33,198 nucleotides of DNA from Saccoglossus kowalevskii (Eukaryota; Hemichordata; Enteropneusta; Harrimaniidae): assembly GCF_000003605.2 (NCBI RefSeq), contig NW_003116949.1, positions 147,097 through 180,294 on the forward strand, given 5' to 3'. A program made the translations under genes and the position numbers. Shown piece by piece: positions 24,611-33,198 of this stretch. Every line of letters starts with the position of its first letter. The first letter of the stretch is position 1. A model generated the notes under the pieces. It did no database searches, had not been told where the DNA came from, and worked only from the letters and a program-made list of their open reading frames with translations.

Positions 24611-25491
24611 GTAAGTACTTTCCCCCAACACCGAGCACAGAATGCCTGCTGTTCACAATTGCGCATCCATTACTGCATGTCTTCACCTCATTTCAACTTT
24701 AACATAATCTTCCACATTGTGGGATCTCAGCTTTTTATGTGCAGTTCATAGTACGATTACATTCCATTGACACAAATACAATCACACCATATATTACTTG
24801 ATGAACCATTGTCTTTTAATATAGACCAGATCAATCTAAAAAATGCAGACCTGTTTGAATCTGTTATAACATTTTGCATGATCAACTATGACAGATGAGA
24901 AAAGTTCTATGGATAGTTCAGATTAAAAAAAAACTTGTGAAAATGAATACACACTTTATTTTTAAATGAATCGTGTTATGTAATGATATTGCTGTTCCAT
25001 GTCTTCTGTCATTCTAACTGGTTTGATTTATACATTGGGCAATTCTTTACATTTTATTCACATGGAACACTGCTTTCAAATTATGGCTGCTATTACCTAC
25101 TCTGGACTCTTACTCATGGCTCATACATCACATTGCTTTCATTGTGTATTTCATTTGTATTTGTTTTTTACACCAATAAACATTGTCCACATTTCACACA
25201 GAACATGCAGGTCCATTTACAGCACATCTTCACGAGTTATTTGTGGTAATTTTGAATACTGTTCGTTGAATGTCAGTTAACATTTTACTTGAACCAGTCA
25301 TATTCACAAATCATTCACAAATACAATGCATGACAGCTACTAGCTATGGATCATTTGGTCGGTTTACAGTCCACCTTACATATCATCAGTTCACATATAT
25401 AAATGCGTATAAACTATTTGCATTTCATTGTTTGAAGCGTCAAGAGCTTTCTATTTCTATTGTGTGATGTAATATGCATGTAGTGTTGTTG

Positions 25492-25541
25492 GTGCCCATG
25501 CATTCTATGTGGGCACGCAAGACTTCATCATCAATTGATGA
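25492..25541. repeat. Two adjacent inverted repeats
   Basis: GTGCCCA at 25492-25498 is inverted as TGGGCAC at 25510-25516, and TCATCAATTGATGA at 25528-25541 is a 14-base perfect palindrome. They lie 26 bases before the ATTT microsatellite. They could be transposon debris or simply chance. Confidence 0.5.
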
Positions 25542-25566
25542 ATGCAGACTCTACAAGATGTGCAGC

Positions 25567-25625
<59 letters not shown>

Positions 25626-25627
25626 TT
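25567..25627. repeat. (ATTT)n microsatellite, 61 bp
   Basis: About fifteen perfect ATTT units in tandem, likely length-polymorphic. Confidence 0.97.
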
Positions 25628-26646
25628 GTGTAAACTTTCAAAGATAACGTAGATGCCTAAAAAAATGAAGCTAATATTGTAACATATCAAGTTGTGTGGT
25701 TGAAATCTAGATATGTCAAACCTAGTATATTTACAGCATTTTCTGAAAATCAAATCATAGATCTTATGCTGCTTAATATGTTGACGAGTGTTCAGTATGA
25801 TTGTACATTTGTACATACTAAATAAGCATTACTCCCTATATTAATATATATAACTGACTTTGTATCATTGCTACACTGTGTATATGTGTGTAATAATTGA
25901 TGGATTGAGTTGCATGTTATGGCGTAATTACTGAAAATTTGTTGATATAGTGATAATGTTAAAAAGTTTTCATAATCTAAGTGATTGTTAGTGTCACAGT
26001 TGTTGCCACTGTGTAACTATAAAGTACAGTTTAAGTTAAATATCAAGTATAGTCCCTGAATGAATTAATATTCTACTATTTAATTTTGTATTATGATTTA
26101 TATACAGCAAGCCTGTATAGTGATGTCTGATGAAGATTTGATTACGTAAAACGTTTAACTAACGTATAATAATTTTTGAAAATGTTGCACATTTGTGATT
26201 TCTGCTTCACAACTTTGCTATGGCTGATTTCAAAAGGTCCCTTGTCACATACAATTTTGCGTCTTGGTGAATTGTCTTATAATAAACATTCTTTGGCAAT
26301 AATTATTATATTGCAGACCGAACACTGTCAATAATATATATATGAAACACATTTACGATCACTTGCAATTGTTATACCTTCTCATAAAATATTCAGTAGA
26401 ACAGATTATTACTTTCAGATAGTTTAAAATAATTATTGGAAGTTATTCTATAAAACTATTTAATTAAAATTAAAATTAGATATTAGATCATCATTATTGA
26501 TTATTTTCTAAAGTAGTGTTTAAAAAAGTATTGCATTGATTGTCTGCCTGTACTCCAGTTCCACGTTCATTATTAACATTATTTATAATGTAGTTTTACT
26601 AATATTTTATTTCCTCTCATGTCATCACTACCACTATCTGTCACAG

Positions 26647-26724
26647 TCATCATGTCGACCAGCACTGAATTCGAATATGAGTATTGATGCCCTCTCAAAT
26701 AATTTGCCTGTCAAATTAATGGAG
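26647..26724 (+). CDS. IRAG1/2-like (MRVI1/LRMP): IRAG/LRMP-like gene, candidate cassette exon I (26 codons)
   Basis: It reads SSCRPALNSNMSIDALSNN, then LPVKLME, between the acceptor CACTATCTGTCACAG and the donor GAG|GTGAGA. It is phase 0 on both sides. No homology is recognised. The polar, Ser/Asn-rich composition fits the disordered tail of the family. Upstream the same frame stays open for some distance in the intron (TIIICHHY-like low-complexity translation), so the acceptor rather than an ORF edge sets the start. Confidence 0.72.
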
Positions 26725-27952
26725 GTGAGACTTAACAAACCAACTTACTAATATCCTTCTCCCTTCCACCTTGAACATTTAAGGCCTAAGTAAGTTGATT
26801 CTTCAATTTCCCAATTTTTAATTTAAAAAGGCATGTTAACCCTTTGAATGCCAAAGTTGCTGTTTGTTATTTTTCACAAAATAAATCTGCATAAATAACT
26901 CTTTTCATACTTTTCCTGAAGTTTTGATTAAGACTAATTGGAAATATGAAAGTATGAAGAAAGTATAAACAAAATACATAAAAAACTGTAAAATTTTGCA
27001 GTCAAATTTGTTGATGAAACAATATGGTGTTTAAAGGGTCAATAAAATGGAAAATCCTAAAGAAATAAGAAATTTTTTGGAACAAATGCAAATCCAGAAA
27101 TCAACTTTCATTGGCCTTTATTTCCATTAATTTCTCTCATTAATATAACTAACTTCTACATGCCTACAAACAGTTAAGGAACTGAGTAATAATGAGAAAT
27201 TTTGAAAATTTTCAGATGAAGAGAAAATGATTGGTGGGAACACTGATCTAATTCACTATCATGACTCGTTTCACTTTTACCACATTTATTTGTCATTTGA
27301 AATCCTATGCACCAATATTAGTAGAGCAAACCAAAAACTTTTAATTATTGACTGTTTATGTTAGATTTTTCTGATGTATTTTGGAAACATTCTAAGACTT
27401 TGATTTTAAGGAAAAAGGCAATTTATGCATCATTCATATAATAATATTAATTTAGTACTCATTGGCTCAGTTAAGATGGAAGTCTCAAGTTTGCTTGCAG
27501 AATGGTTTTACCAAAAAAGTTGAAAACAAATTTTATTATCGGCAAAACTTTTAAAATTTGTTTTCCCACCAAATTAATGCAAATACTTTCACGCAACAAG
27601 AAGAATTAAGTGTATACATATTATCAGCCCATATGAATGATTTAATGAGCAACTTTTTTGGCACATTATTTTCTGAAACTAGTCTGAATGCATTTTCCAA
27701 CATCAGGTTGCTTGTTATGAAGAATTGCTTGGTACAGTTGAAGAAAGCAAAATGAAATTCACATTTGAATTTTGCATTTCTCTAACAAATCAATTATTAA
27801 ATGGAAAATGATATCAGTGATACACTATGGTTTATAATATTACAAATGGATTATTTTTTCGTGGCTTTAAACTTTATGAAAACAAAAAAAAACTTGTTGA
27901 ATAATAACTCAATAACAACTTATTCCTTGTTGAAAACTTTTAACATGCTTAG
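26725..27952 (+). other. Intron between exons I and J, with a TTAACCCTTT repeat
   Basis: The donor is GAG|GTGAGA and the acceptor TTTTAACATGCTTAG. It contains a possible inverted-repeat element at 26836-27042. The rest is AT-rich; one open stretch at 27558-27755 has no splice context or homology. Confidence 0.75.
26836..27042. mobile_element. Possible MITE with TTAACCCTTT ends
   Basis: The left end reads TTAACCCTTTGAATGCCA; the reverse complement of the right end reads TTGACCCTTTAAACACCA, 14 of 18 matching. The interior is non-coding and about 200 bases long. A related single end (TTAACCCTTTAAGATAC) occurs at 29589 without a visible partner. No clear target duplication, so it could be an old fold-back element or chance. 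Confidence 0.4.
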
Positions 27953-28078
27953 CAACGGAAAAAGCGCATCCCATTGAGGAGTAGTAAGAGCGTATGTTAT
28001 GCATCACCACCTTTCATAGTACAATCATCACCTAGATCTGATAGCACATTATTACTAACAACTGACGACACAGAAGAG
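27953..28078 (+). CDS. IRAG1/2-like (MRVI1/LRMP): IRAG/LRMP-like gene, exon J: basic then Ser/Pro-rich (42 codons)
   Basis: It begins QRKKRIPLRSSKSVCYASPP, continues FIVQSSPRSDST and ends with an acidic LLLTTDDTEE before GAG|GTGAGA. It is phase 0 at both ends. The acceptor is ACATGCTTAG. The basic cluster with RSSKS offers further basophilic-kinase sites, and SSPRS offers a proline-directed one. No domain is recognised. As a 42-codon open frame bounded by matching splice sites in very AT-rich DNA, it is unlikely to be chance. Confidence 0.78.
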
Positions 28079-29094
28079 GTGAGAAATTACTAACATTTAT
28101 GCATGTATCATTGTTTTATGGCTGCACAAGCTAGATAATTCATCCAAACTTGTTTATGGTTCACAAGGTTTAAGTGCTTGGTTGAAAAAATTCTTTTATC
28201 ACCTCATGAACCCAATTCACTTATAGTGTCTGTTCATTGATGATACGTTTTAGCTAAAGGGTCACGAATTTATACATTTACTCATTCATCGAATAGACAT
28301 GCTAAACCATGTTAATTTTATATTTTAATAATAGCTGGAAGGTATGGGCAAGCATATAGCTTAGGCAAAAAACATTTTGATATCCAGTGTAGCAGTAGTG
28401 AATATATCCTATATCTAGATGCAATGTAAAGGTGATAAAATGCACGATTTGCATGCGAATCAATGAGCAATGTGATTGCTATAAAAGAGCAACACAGACG
28501 TTATAAATGTATGACCCTAATGCAAGAATATGTGATGTCATTTTTTTTTTTTTTTTACATACATAGTGCGAAAAGCTTTATGCTTTAGTTGTACATCATA
28601 ATTTTGTGGTTTAAATTTAAAAGACCACAGAGTCGTGTGCTGTATGAACTACATTGTTTGAACAAAATTCAATTGTGTACTGTGTGCAATGACTGATACA
28701 TTTCAAGTGGAATGGATTTATTTCATATTTAAGAGTGATATTTCAGAATGCAACATTATCTGGATACTTGCTTATTGAGTCTGATATAGGGCAGTATCAT
28801 TCAAGTCTTTCACTTTATAATAGTGCGAGTCACAGACGTACCCAAATCAAAATGGAATGATAGTTTTTGAGCATGTTCTACTGCTGTACCTGTAGGTTGT
28901 ATGCAAAGATAAGTTGTGCATATGAGTATGAGTATGAGTGAAACTTTTGTTTTGTGTATCTTTCCTACGTTTTTATAACTGCATTTCCCTAAGAAATCTC
29001 TACAAGTATATATTATTTATCACAGTTTTATTAACACCTTTACTTGCCTGCTATTCTAACCACTTTTAATTTGCTTCTTCCCTTCAATCTGTAG
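28079..29094 (+). other. Intron between exons J and K
   Basis: The donor is GAG|GTGAGA and the acceptor CTTCAATCTGTAG. It has a long T run near 28540-28556, a short TATGAG tandem near 28920, and a possible alternative terminal exon at 28747-28860 (see findings). Otherwise it is featureless. Confidence 0.7.
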
Positions 29095-29160
29095 CTTCCT
29101 TTCAGCCATATTAGTCGTGGTAGATCTGATCATATACAGTCGTCTCTTAGTTTAGATGAG
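29095..29160 (+). CDS. IRAG1/2-like (MRVI1/LRMP): IRAG/LRMP-like gene, candidate cassette exon K (22 codons)
   Basis: It reads LPFSHISRGRSDHIQSSLSL, then DE, between a good acceptor (TTCTTCCCTTCAATCTGTAG) and the donor GAG|GTGATT. It is phase 0 on both sides, and the frame stays open into the exon at 31001. The next AG (TTTCAG at 29105) would bring an in-frame stop, which supports the chosen start. It is Ser-rich with RGRS as a possible kinase site. No family match is recognised. Confidence 0.7.
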
Positions 29161-31000
29161 GTGATTCATTATATTTTCATAATTATGTTGATATTAATTT
29201 TATGTAAATTCATCACATTCATAAAATATGTGTTATCATCAATATTTTTCAAAATCTATAATCTCACTTCAGAGAAGAAATAATAACCTATTTAAAGATT
29301 TTTGCATCCTGAAATATTTTAAATACTCATAGCAAGACACTTAGTCAAAATAAAAAAAAAAAATGTATCAGTTTACTTAATGTATGATACACATATTTGC
29401 CATATATTTGGTTGTATTGTGCTGCTTTAATTCATGAGAAACTTCATTGAAAATATTCGTTATTCATTCTAATAACATTTGTTTTTCATCTACTAACATA
29501 ATGTAATATTAACATACAAATTTTAAAAATTTCCCCTTTGGTGCTTTCTACTACAATACCTGATTTACTCTACTGAACATGTATCATTTTAACCCTTTAA
29601 GATACAAAAATTCTGAAAGTAAAATGCAATTTTGAGAAATACTAAATCCAAAACAAAAAAATTCGGTAGCCAAGTTCAGAACAATCAACCAAATCTATCC
29701 ATTGAAAAGGCACAGATACCAATATAATCAGACTTGTAGGATAATTTATACACAGTGTCTTTTTAATACTCTGAGTGTGAAATCAAAAACATAATGTTAT
29801 CTTATCCACTATTTGTACTCATTTTTAATACTTTCTTCATTGCTATAGACTGATAGAAACTCAAATTTTCCTATAGATGCAACAAAATTATAATGACCCC
29901 CCATTGAACAACTTTCATTTTCATACTCCATATCTCCTCTCTGATAATCTATAATTATCACACTCTATACCTTTGATTTCCCCTGCTGAGTACATCTGAT
30001 TTCTCCCCCACTTGATCACATTTGATTTTGTCAATCCCTAATCCCTACCAAACCCCTGTACTTTCCCAACTCACAATACTGGTATTCTTAACTGTGTATC
30101 TTTAATGGTATGATTGTTCGTATCTCTTTCAGTAGCAGGTATTTTTGCACAAAATTTCATGAAATCTGAACACTTTTCATGATGGTTATGTCACCTATCG
30201 TAATAGTTAAATTGAAGTATGTTTAAATCTCAGAAACATTTTAACCTTTGTCAATAATGATCTCATGTAACTGTTGTATGGGCTGTATATTATTGTGTAT
30301 ATGTTTTGTCATTTCTTGCGTGTTTTGTAATGTAAAGCATTTAAAAGTACATATGTAATTCACACAAATAATACTTTTACCGGTACTGTCAATTACAATG
30401 GACCCAAACAAGATTCATACAGGGAGTTTGAAGAGTTCCTGTGAACATTGCAATATTACTTTCTTATTGGTGTTATCAAATGATTTAATGTTATAAAAAC
30501 CATTTGCTACATTTTGTGACAATCTCCTTCCCTGGCGCTACATGATTTGAGGACGAGGTACATACTATGGCTAAGTTGTTGTCTGTTTTAATATTTTAAC
30601 ATTGTTGTGACTATACCATCTGTATGAATCTTATTTGTTTATGCTTCAACCTCTCAAGTTACTTTACAAATCTTGTTTGTGTTCGCTGTAACTGTGACAG
30701 ACATATACTGTATTTGCTCTATTAGAGGTACATCTTCAGTGCTTGCAAACCATCAGTTGCATTTATTGTATACTGGATCATTCTAATATTAACTGTGTTT
30801 GGCCATAGTCACACTGATGTTGTAAATGTAAGCACATGGGTTACTAATGGAGCAGACACGGCAGTCAAATGTATCACATCATCTACATTGAATATTGTGT
30901 AGTGTTTATAATTAGACTCGGATAAGGTAAGTACTGTTGATGTTTAAGCTGTTTAATCAACCATGTCAACTAATGAAAATTCATCACTGTTTATGTTCAG
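29161..31000 (+). other. Intron between exons K and L
   Basis: The donor is GAG|GTGATT and the acceptor TTTATGTTCAG. It contains a pyrimidine-rich, T/C-biased block at about 29895-30080, a TACCGGTA octamer at 30378 and an unpaired strong donor word (AAG|GTAAGTAC at 30927). No additional exon with correct phases was established. Confidence 0.7.
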
Positions 31001-31176
31001 GATGCACGTGGTAGATTTACACAGGCAATAGCTGCTACAACACTAAGGAATAAAGTGACAGGGCTGTTACAGGGAGCTCGCAGGGCATCAGTTGCAACTG
31101 ATGCTAAACAGTCATTAGAAAGAAAAAGTAGTCTTCCTGAAGAAGATGAAGGAGTTTCGAATGGCTCTTCTAAAAG
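31001..31176 (+). CDS. IRAG1/2-like (MRVI1/LRMP): IRAG/LRMP-like gene, exon L with a second RRASVAT motif
   Basis: It reads DARGRFTQAIAATTLRNKVT, then GLLQGARRASVATDAKQSLE and RKSSLPEEDEGVSNGSSK. The acceptor is TTATGTTCAG and the donor AAAAG|GTATGT in phase 2. A short amphipathic, probably helical segment (RFTQAIAATTLRNKVTGLLQ) precedes the kinase-type motif ARRASVA, and ERKSSL gives a second one. The seven residues RRASVAT recur from exon H but with different codons, so this is not a fresh duplication. The domain is not recognised from vertebrate relatives. The frame continues into 32117. Confidence 0.85.
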
Positions 31177-32116
31177 GTATGTCATGACATTCGTTCTATG
31201 CAATAATTTATTTCACCTTAGACTTCAAGTAAGGACAGTTTTCCCATGTTGAAATGTTCATTTCTATCTGTTTATTGTATGGATTTTTCCATCAGTCAAC
31301 AGCCCATTTTCGGTTCACCGTGAGATCCAACGTTATGTTTAAATTCCAATGTAAAACAGGACAAAGGAACTTATATGATGTATTGCCATCATTACATCGG
31401 GTGAGATTCAACAAACACAAATTTAAAATAATTTTTGAGTATTTTCATGCCTAGTAATTTGCTATACGCATTTGATGATATTAATTTTAATGAAAATGTA
31501 TTCTAACGCCATATTCTTATCTGAAAGATTGGCCTTCAACATTGTAGTAACAAAAAAAAAAAATTCAAGTTTAAAATCAAATCTTTACACAAGATCTCAC
31601 AGTTAATGAAAAATTAGCCCCATCACGAAATTATAAAATTGCCAATTTATATCCAATGGTATACCGGTAAACACTGTAAGGCCAAAAAAAAATTGATGTT
31701 GCCCTCAAGTCGGAAAATTTAAAAATTGGGTCAGTCAGTCAGATTTGTTTCAAGAGAAATACAGATCAACCGGAGGTTCAAAGTAGCCACTTATCCCCAC
31801 AGGAACCCTGGGGGTCAAACAACAGTCCGGGATAGTTAATTTTTAGAGGAAACACTTTTTTACTGCTTAAAATGGTGAGTTTTTAATATTTGGGCTTATT
31901 AAAAAAAAAAAAAAAAAAATTGTGACCCGATATTTCATATTTTTCGGTTGGTCGCTGAGGGCAACAAAACAATTTTTTTTGGCCTAATACACCAACCCCA
32001 AAATCTCAATTCAACTTTCAGTTTTAATATAAATTAATTAATGTACATTGTGCAGAATAACAAACAGCAACTTAAAAAATAAATGTACAAAACATGCTTT
32101 TGCCATGCTCTTCTAG
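31177..32116 (+). other. Intron between exons L and M, carrying a PIF/Harbinger-like MITE
   Basis: The donor is AAAAG|GTATGT and the acceptor CATGCTCTTCTAG. About a third of it is the MITE at 31680-31984. A TACCGGTA octamer lies 11 bases before the MITE's target site. An open stretch at 31254-31454 has no splice support. Confidence 0.8.
31680..31984. mobile_element. PIF/Harbinger-like (Tourist-type) MITE, 305 bp
   Basis: The left end GGCCAAAAAAAAATTG and the right end, whose reverse complement is GGCCAAAAAAAATTG, are each flanked by TAA (31677-31679 and 31985-31987), a 3-base duplication of the TWA type used by PIF/Harbinger elements. The inverted ends run on imperfectly for about 65 bases through GTTGCCCTC and GGGTCA on both arms, so the element can fold back. 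There is no ORF, so it is non-autonomous. The intact target duplication and well-preserved ends suggest a fairly recent insertion. Confidence 0.75.
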
Positions 32117-32263
32117 TTCAACTTCACCAAGACAAAGGATTAGTTTTGGTACAGCAACAAGTGCTGTAAGAAGAAGTAATAGTCAATCACCCCCAGCATC
32201 ACCTTCGTCATTAGTTGACAAGAAGAAATCTGACCAGAAAGAAGAAGATATATTCCAGAAAGG
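32117..32263 (+). CDS. IRAG1/2-like (MRVI1/LRMP): IRAG/LRMP-like gene, exon M: Ser/Pro-rich, then charged
   Basis: Its first T completes Ser (AG+T) from the previous exon. It then reads STSPRQRISFGTATSAVRRS, NSQSPPASPSSL, VDKKKSDQKEEDIFQK, and ends GG|GTAAGT in phase 2. The acceptor is GCTCTTCTAG. It looks disordered, with RRSNS as a basophilic site and SPP/SPS as proline-directed sites, then a Lys/Glu-rich stretch that may start a helix. No recognised domain. The consensus donor and phase match make this a confident exon. Confidence 0.85.
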
Positions 32264-32666
32264 GTAAGTGCTTCATCATTACAGTGATGTATTTCTTTTT
32301 TTGAGTAAAAGGGGAAAAAATGGAAATGTATGGTAGTCTCCAAAATACTGTAAAGCCACTGCCTGTACACAAATATGCATATACATGTATATTATTATAT
32401 AATATTAGTCTCTGTATTGCCCGAGACTGAAATCCAGGTCATTCTAATTAACTCTCGGTCAGTGTGACTGTGGCTTCTCGGTGCACTATATTCATATAAA
32501 CAAATTTGCTTAAAATCAATTCCAAAATTATTTTATAAACCAGAAGTTTAGCAATAAATCACAAATCATACTGAAATTCCTAAAATACTGTTATCTTTGT
32601 GCATTTTGTGAGGCAGTATAAAACCATTTTGACCATACAACAATGAACAGAGATCAATTTGCATAT

Positions 32667-33023
32667 TCACACCCAGGAACAAAAAAGCCACAATTGCCTG
32701 CACACAGTAGCACCACAGTTACTAAAAAAGACGGTTAGGAAACGAATCATGTTCTTTTCATTGGATGCGTGTCGCGGGTAAACATTTGAAACAAAAGGCG
32801 TACTAATCTGTGATAAATCATTAACATAAAATGTAGAAAGGAAATCACGCAAATATGACGTCATTTTCCCCCCGAGTTCATTGCAATCAACAACTGCACG
32901 CCTTTTTATTGTGTCTCTGTTGATACTTTCAGTAATACTAAAGTGTAAGTTGTTACAGTGAATCCTGACAAAACCTGTCGCTCGGTTTAAACTCAAAACA
33001 AATTTGCCTGTCGTGTATGGCAT
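32667..33023 (-). other. Unexplained 118-codon minus-strand ORF in a CpG-rich stretch
   Basis: This is the longest continuous open frame in the window. The protein starts MPYTTGKFVLSLNRATGF and contains RDTIKRRAVVDCNELGG. It has no recognisable domain, membrane segment or nucleotide motif. It lies antisense to an intron of the IRAG-like gene. It could be a fragment of a repeat, part of a promoter-like CpG region that is open by composition, or a lineage-specific gene. Coding status is doubtful. Confidence 0.2.
32856..32863. promoter_or_regulatory. CRE palindrome TGACGTCA
   Basis: A perfect cAMP-response-element octamer in the CpG-richer stretch, with a second near-site GACGTCA at 33095-33101. 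CREB/ATF binding is plausible, and an internal promoter is possible, but there is no transcript evidence. Confidence 0.35.
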
Positions 33024-33130
33024 TTTTGTTTCTAAATAACAAGATCGGCAGAAAACTGAAATAAAAAAACCAACAAAATATGATCAGAAAAAAAGACGTC
33101 AAAGAAACCATACAAGTGTTTATATTTCAG

Positions 33131-33198
33131 CCAGGCGAAAGTTTTAATGAGGAGCCATGATACCACGTACATTTTGTTGGAAATAACAAAGTATGCGA
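33131..33198 (+). CDS. IRAG1/2-like (MRVI1/LRMP): IRAG/LRMP-like gene, tentative exon N (runs off the window)
   Basis: After the acceptor GTTTATATTTCAG, the first C completes Gly (GG+C) and the frame reads QAKVLMRSHDTTYILLEITK, then YA up to the edge. The phase fits the preceding exon and there is no stop in 68 bases, but an open run this short is not rare by chance. The family's C-terminal transmembrane tail is not visible here. If real, the exon continues to the right. Confidence 0.45.

Larger units (their letters stand above)
24611..26646 (+). other. Intron between exons H and I, with palindromes and a long ATTT microsatellite
   Basis: The donor is TCC|GTAAGT and the acceptor CACTATCTGTCACAG. 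It includes hairpin-forming words near 25492-25541 and a 61-base ATTT repeat. Two possible acceptors near 25200 and 25368 (TTTCACACAG, GGTTTACAG) lead into frames with no phase-0 donor, so no exon is called. Confidence 0.75.
32264..33130 (+). other. Last intron in the window, with a CpG-richer stretch and CRE palindrome
   Basis: The donor is AAAGG|GTAAGT and the acceptor TGTTTATATTTCAG. From about 32690 to 33040 the base composition changes: CpG is much commoner than elsewhere. This stretch contains the CRE TGACGTCA and a 118-codon minus-strand open frame of unknown meaning. The first 400 bases show nothing. Confidence 0.65.

Noticed and set aside
24448-24686. Overlapping minus-strand open frames around 24.5 kb (Cys/Arg-rich)
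   Set aside because: They are antisense shadows of the GC-rich plus-strand exon 24536-24610, which has matching splice sites and phase.
25191-25244. Acceptor TTTCACACAG followed by an open frame starting NMQVHLQHIF
   Set aside because: The best donor (TTGTG|GTAATT) leaves phase 2, incompatible with the phase-0 exons on either side, and an in-frame stop follows.
29849-29900. Acceptors CATTGCTATAG and TTTCCTATAG with short frames ending at TAA
   Set aside because: No in-phase GT donor before the stops and no polyadenylation signal seen; too short to support a terminal exon.
30530-30562. Six-base microexon GACGAG before GTACAT
   Set aside because: It fits phase 0, but a six-base exon after a poor acceptor (TGATTTGAG) is too easily found by chance.
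30916-30932. Strong donor word AAG|GTAAGTAC 74 bases before exon L
   Set aside because: The upstream frame needed for phase 0 is closed by a TAA, and no suitable acceptor gives a valid exon; likely a decoy site.
1-33198. tRNA, rRNA, CRISPR, operon or viral genes
   Set aside because: No cloverleaf with A/B boxes, rRNA core words, regularly spaced repeats, bacterial gene layout, or reverse transcriptase, integrase or capsid motifs were recognised on either strand.

Overview
The window is metazoan nuclear DNA. It is strongly AT-rich, with short coding islands bounded by GT/GC...AG splice sites, kilobase introns, miniature DNA transposons (MITEs), microsatellites and one assembly gap. There are no bacterial operons, ribosome binding sites or viral genes. 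The genus cannot be fixed. The intron style, the MITE load and the repeated palindromes TACCGGTA and TACATGTA suggest a marine invertebrate (mollusc, hemichordate or similar); this is inference.

One plus-strand gene accounts for all the coding sequence I can support. Its reading frame was followed exon by exon by matching splice phases: 131-381, 17385-17556, 18341-18472, 19572-19669, 20100-20149, 21782-21828, 23099-23149, 24536-24610, 26647-26724, 27953-28078, 29095-29160, 31001-31176, 32117-32263 and a tentative 33131-33198+. These give roughly 510 codons, open at both ends. The second to sixth exons encode the conserved MRVI/LRMP coiled-coil domain, so the gene is an invertebrate homologue of IRAG1 (MRVI1, the IP3-receptor-associated cGMP-kinase substrate) and IRAG2 (LRMP/JAW1). 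In vertebrates these are ER proteins that bind IP3 receptors and, for IRAG1, PKG I beta. The usual C-terminal membrane anchor is not seen; it would lie beyond the right edge.

Layout: 1-130 is intron end; 131-381 is an acidic, Ser/Thr-rich exon; 382-17384 is a very long intron carrying two TACTGT-type MITEs and a TTAA-flanked MITE; 17385-21828 holds the coiled-coil exons, including a GC-AG intron; 23099-29160 holds five small exons that all start and end in phase 0, so each could be skipped without breaking the frame; 31001-33198 holds larger Ser/basic exons, a PIF/Harbinger-like MITE, and a CpG-rich stretch with a CRE palindrome and an unexplained minus-strand ORF.

The most interesting system-level signal is the tail. 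Basic-Ser kinase motifs (RKSV, KRSMS, RRASVAT twice, RKSSL, RRSNS) are spread over separate exons, several of them frame-neutral. That is the architecture expected if alternative splicing chose which PKA/PKG sites the protein carries. The architecture is read from the sequence; the regulatory use is a hypothesis.
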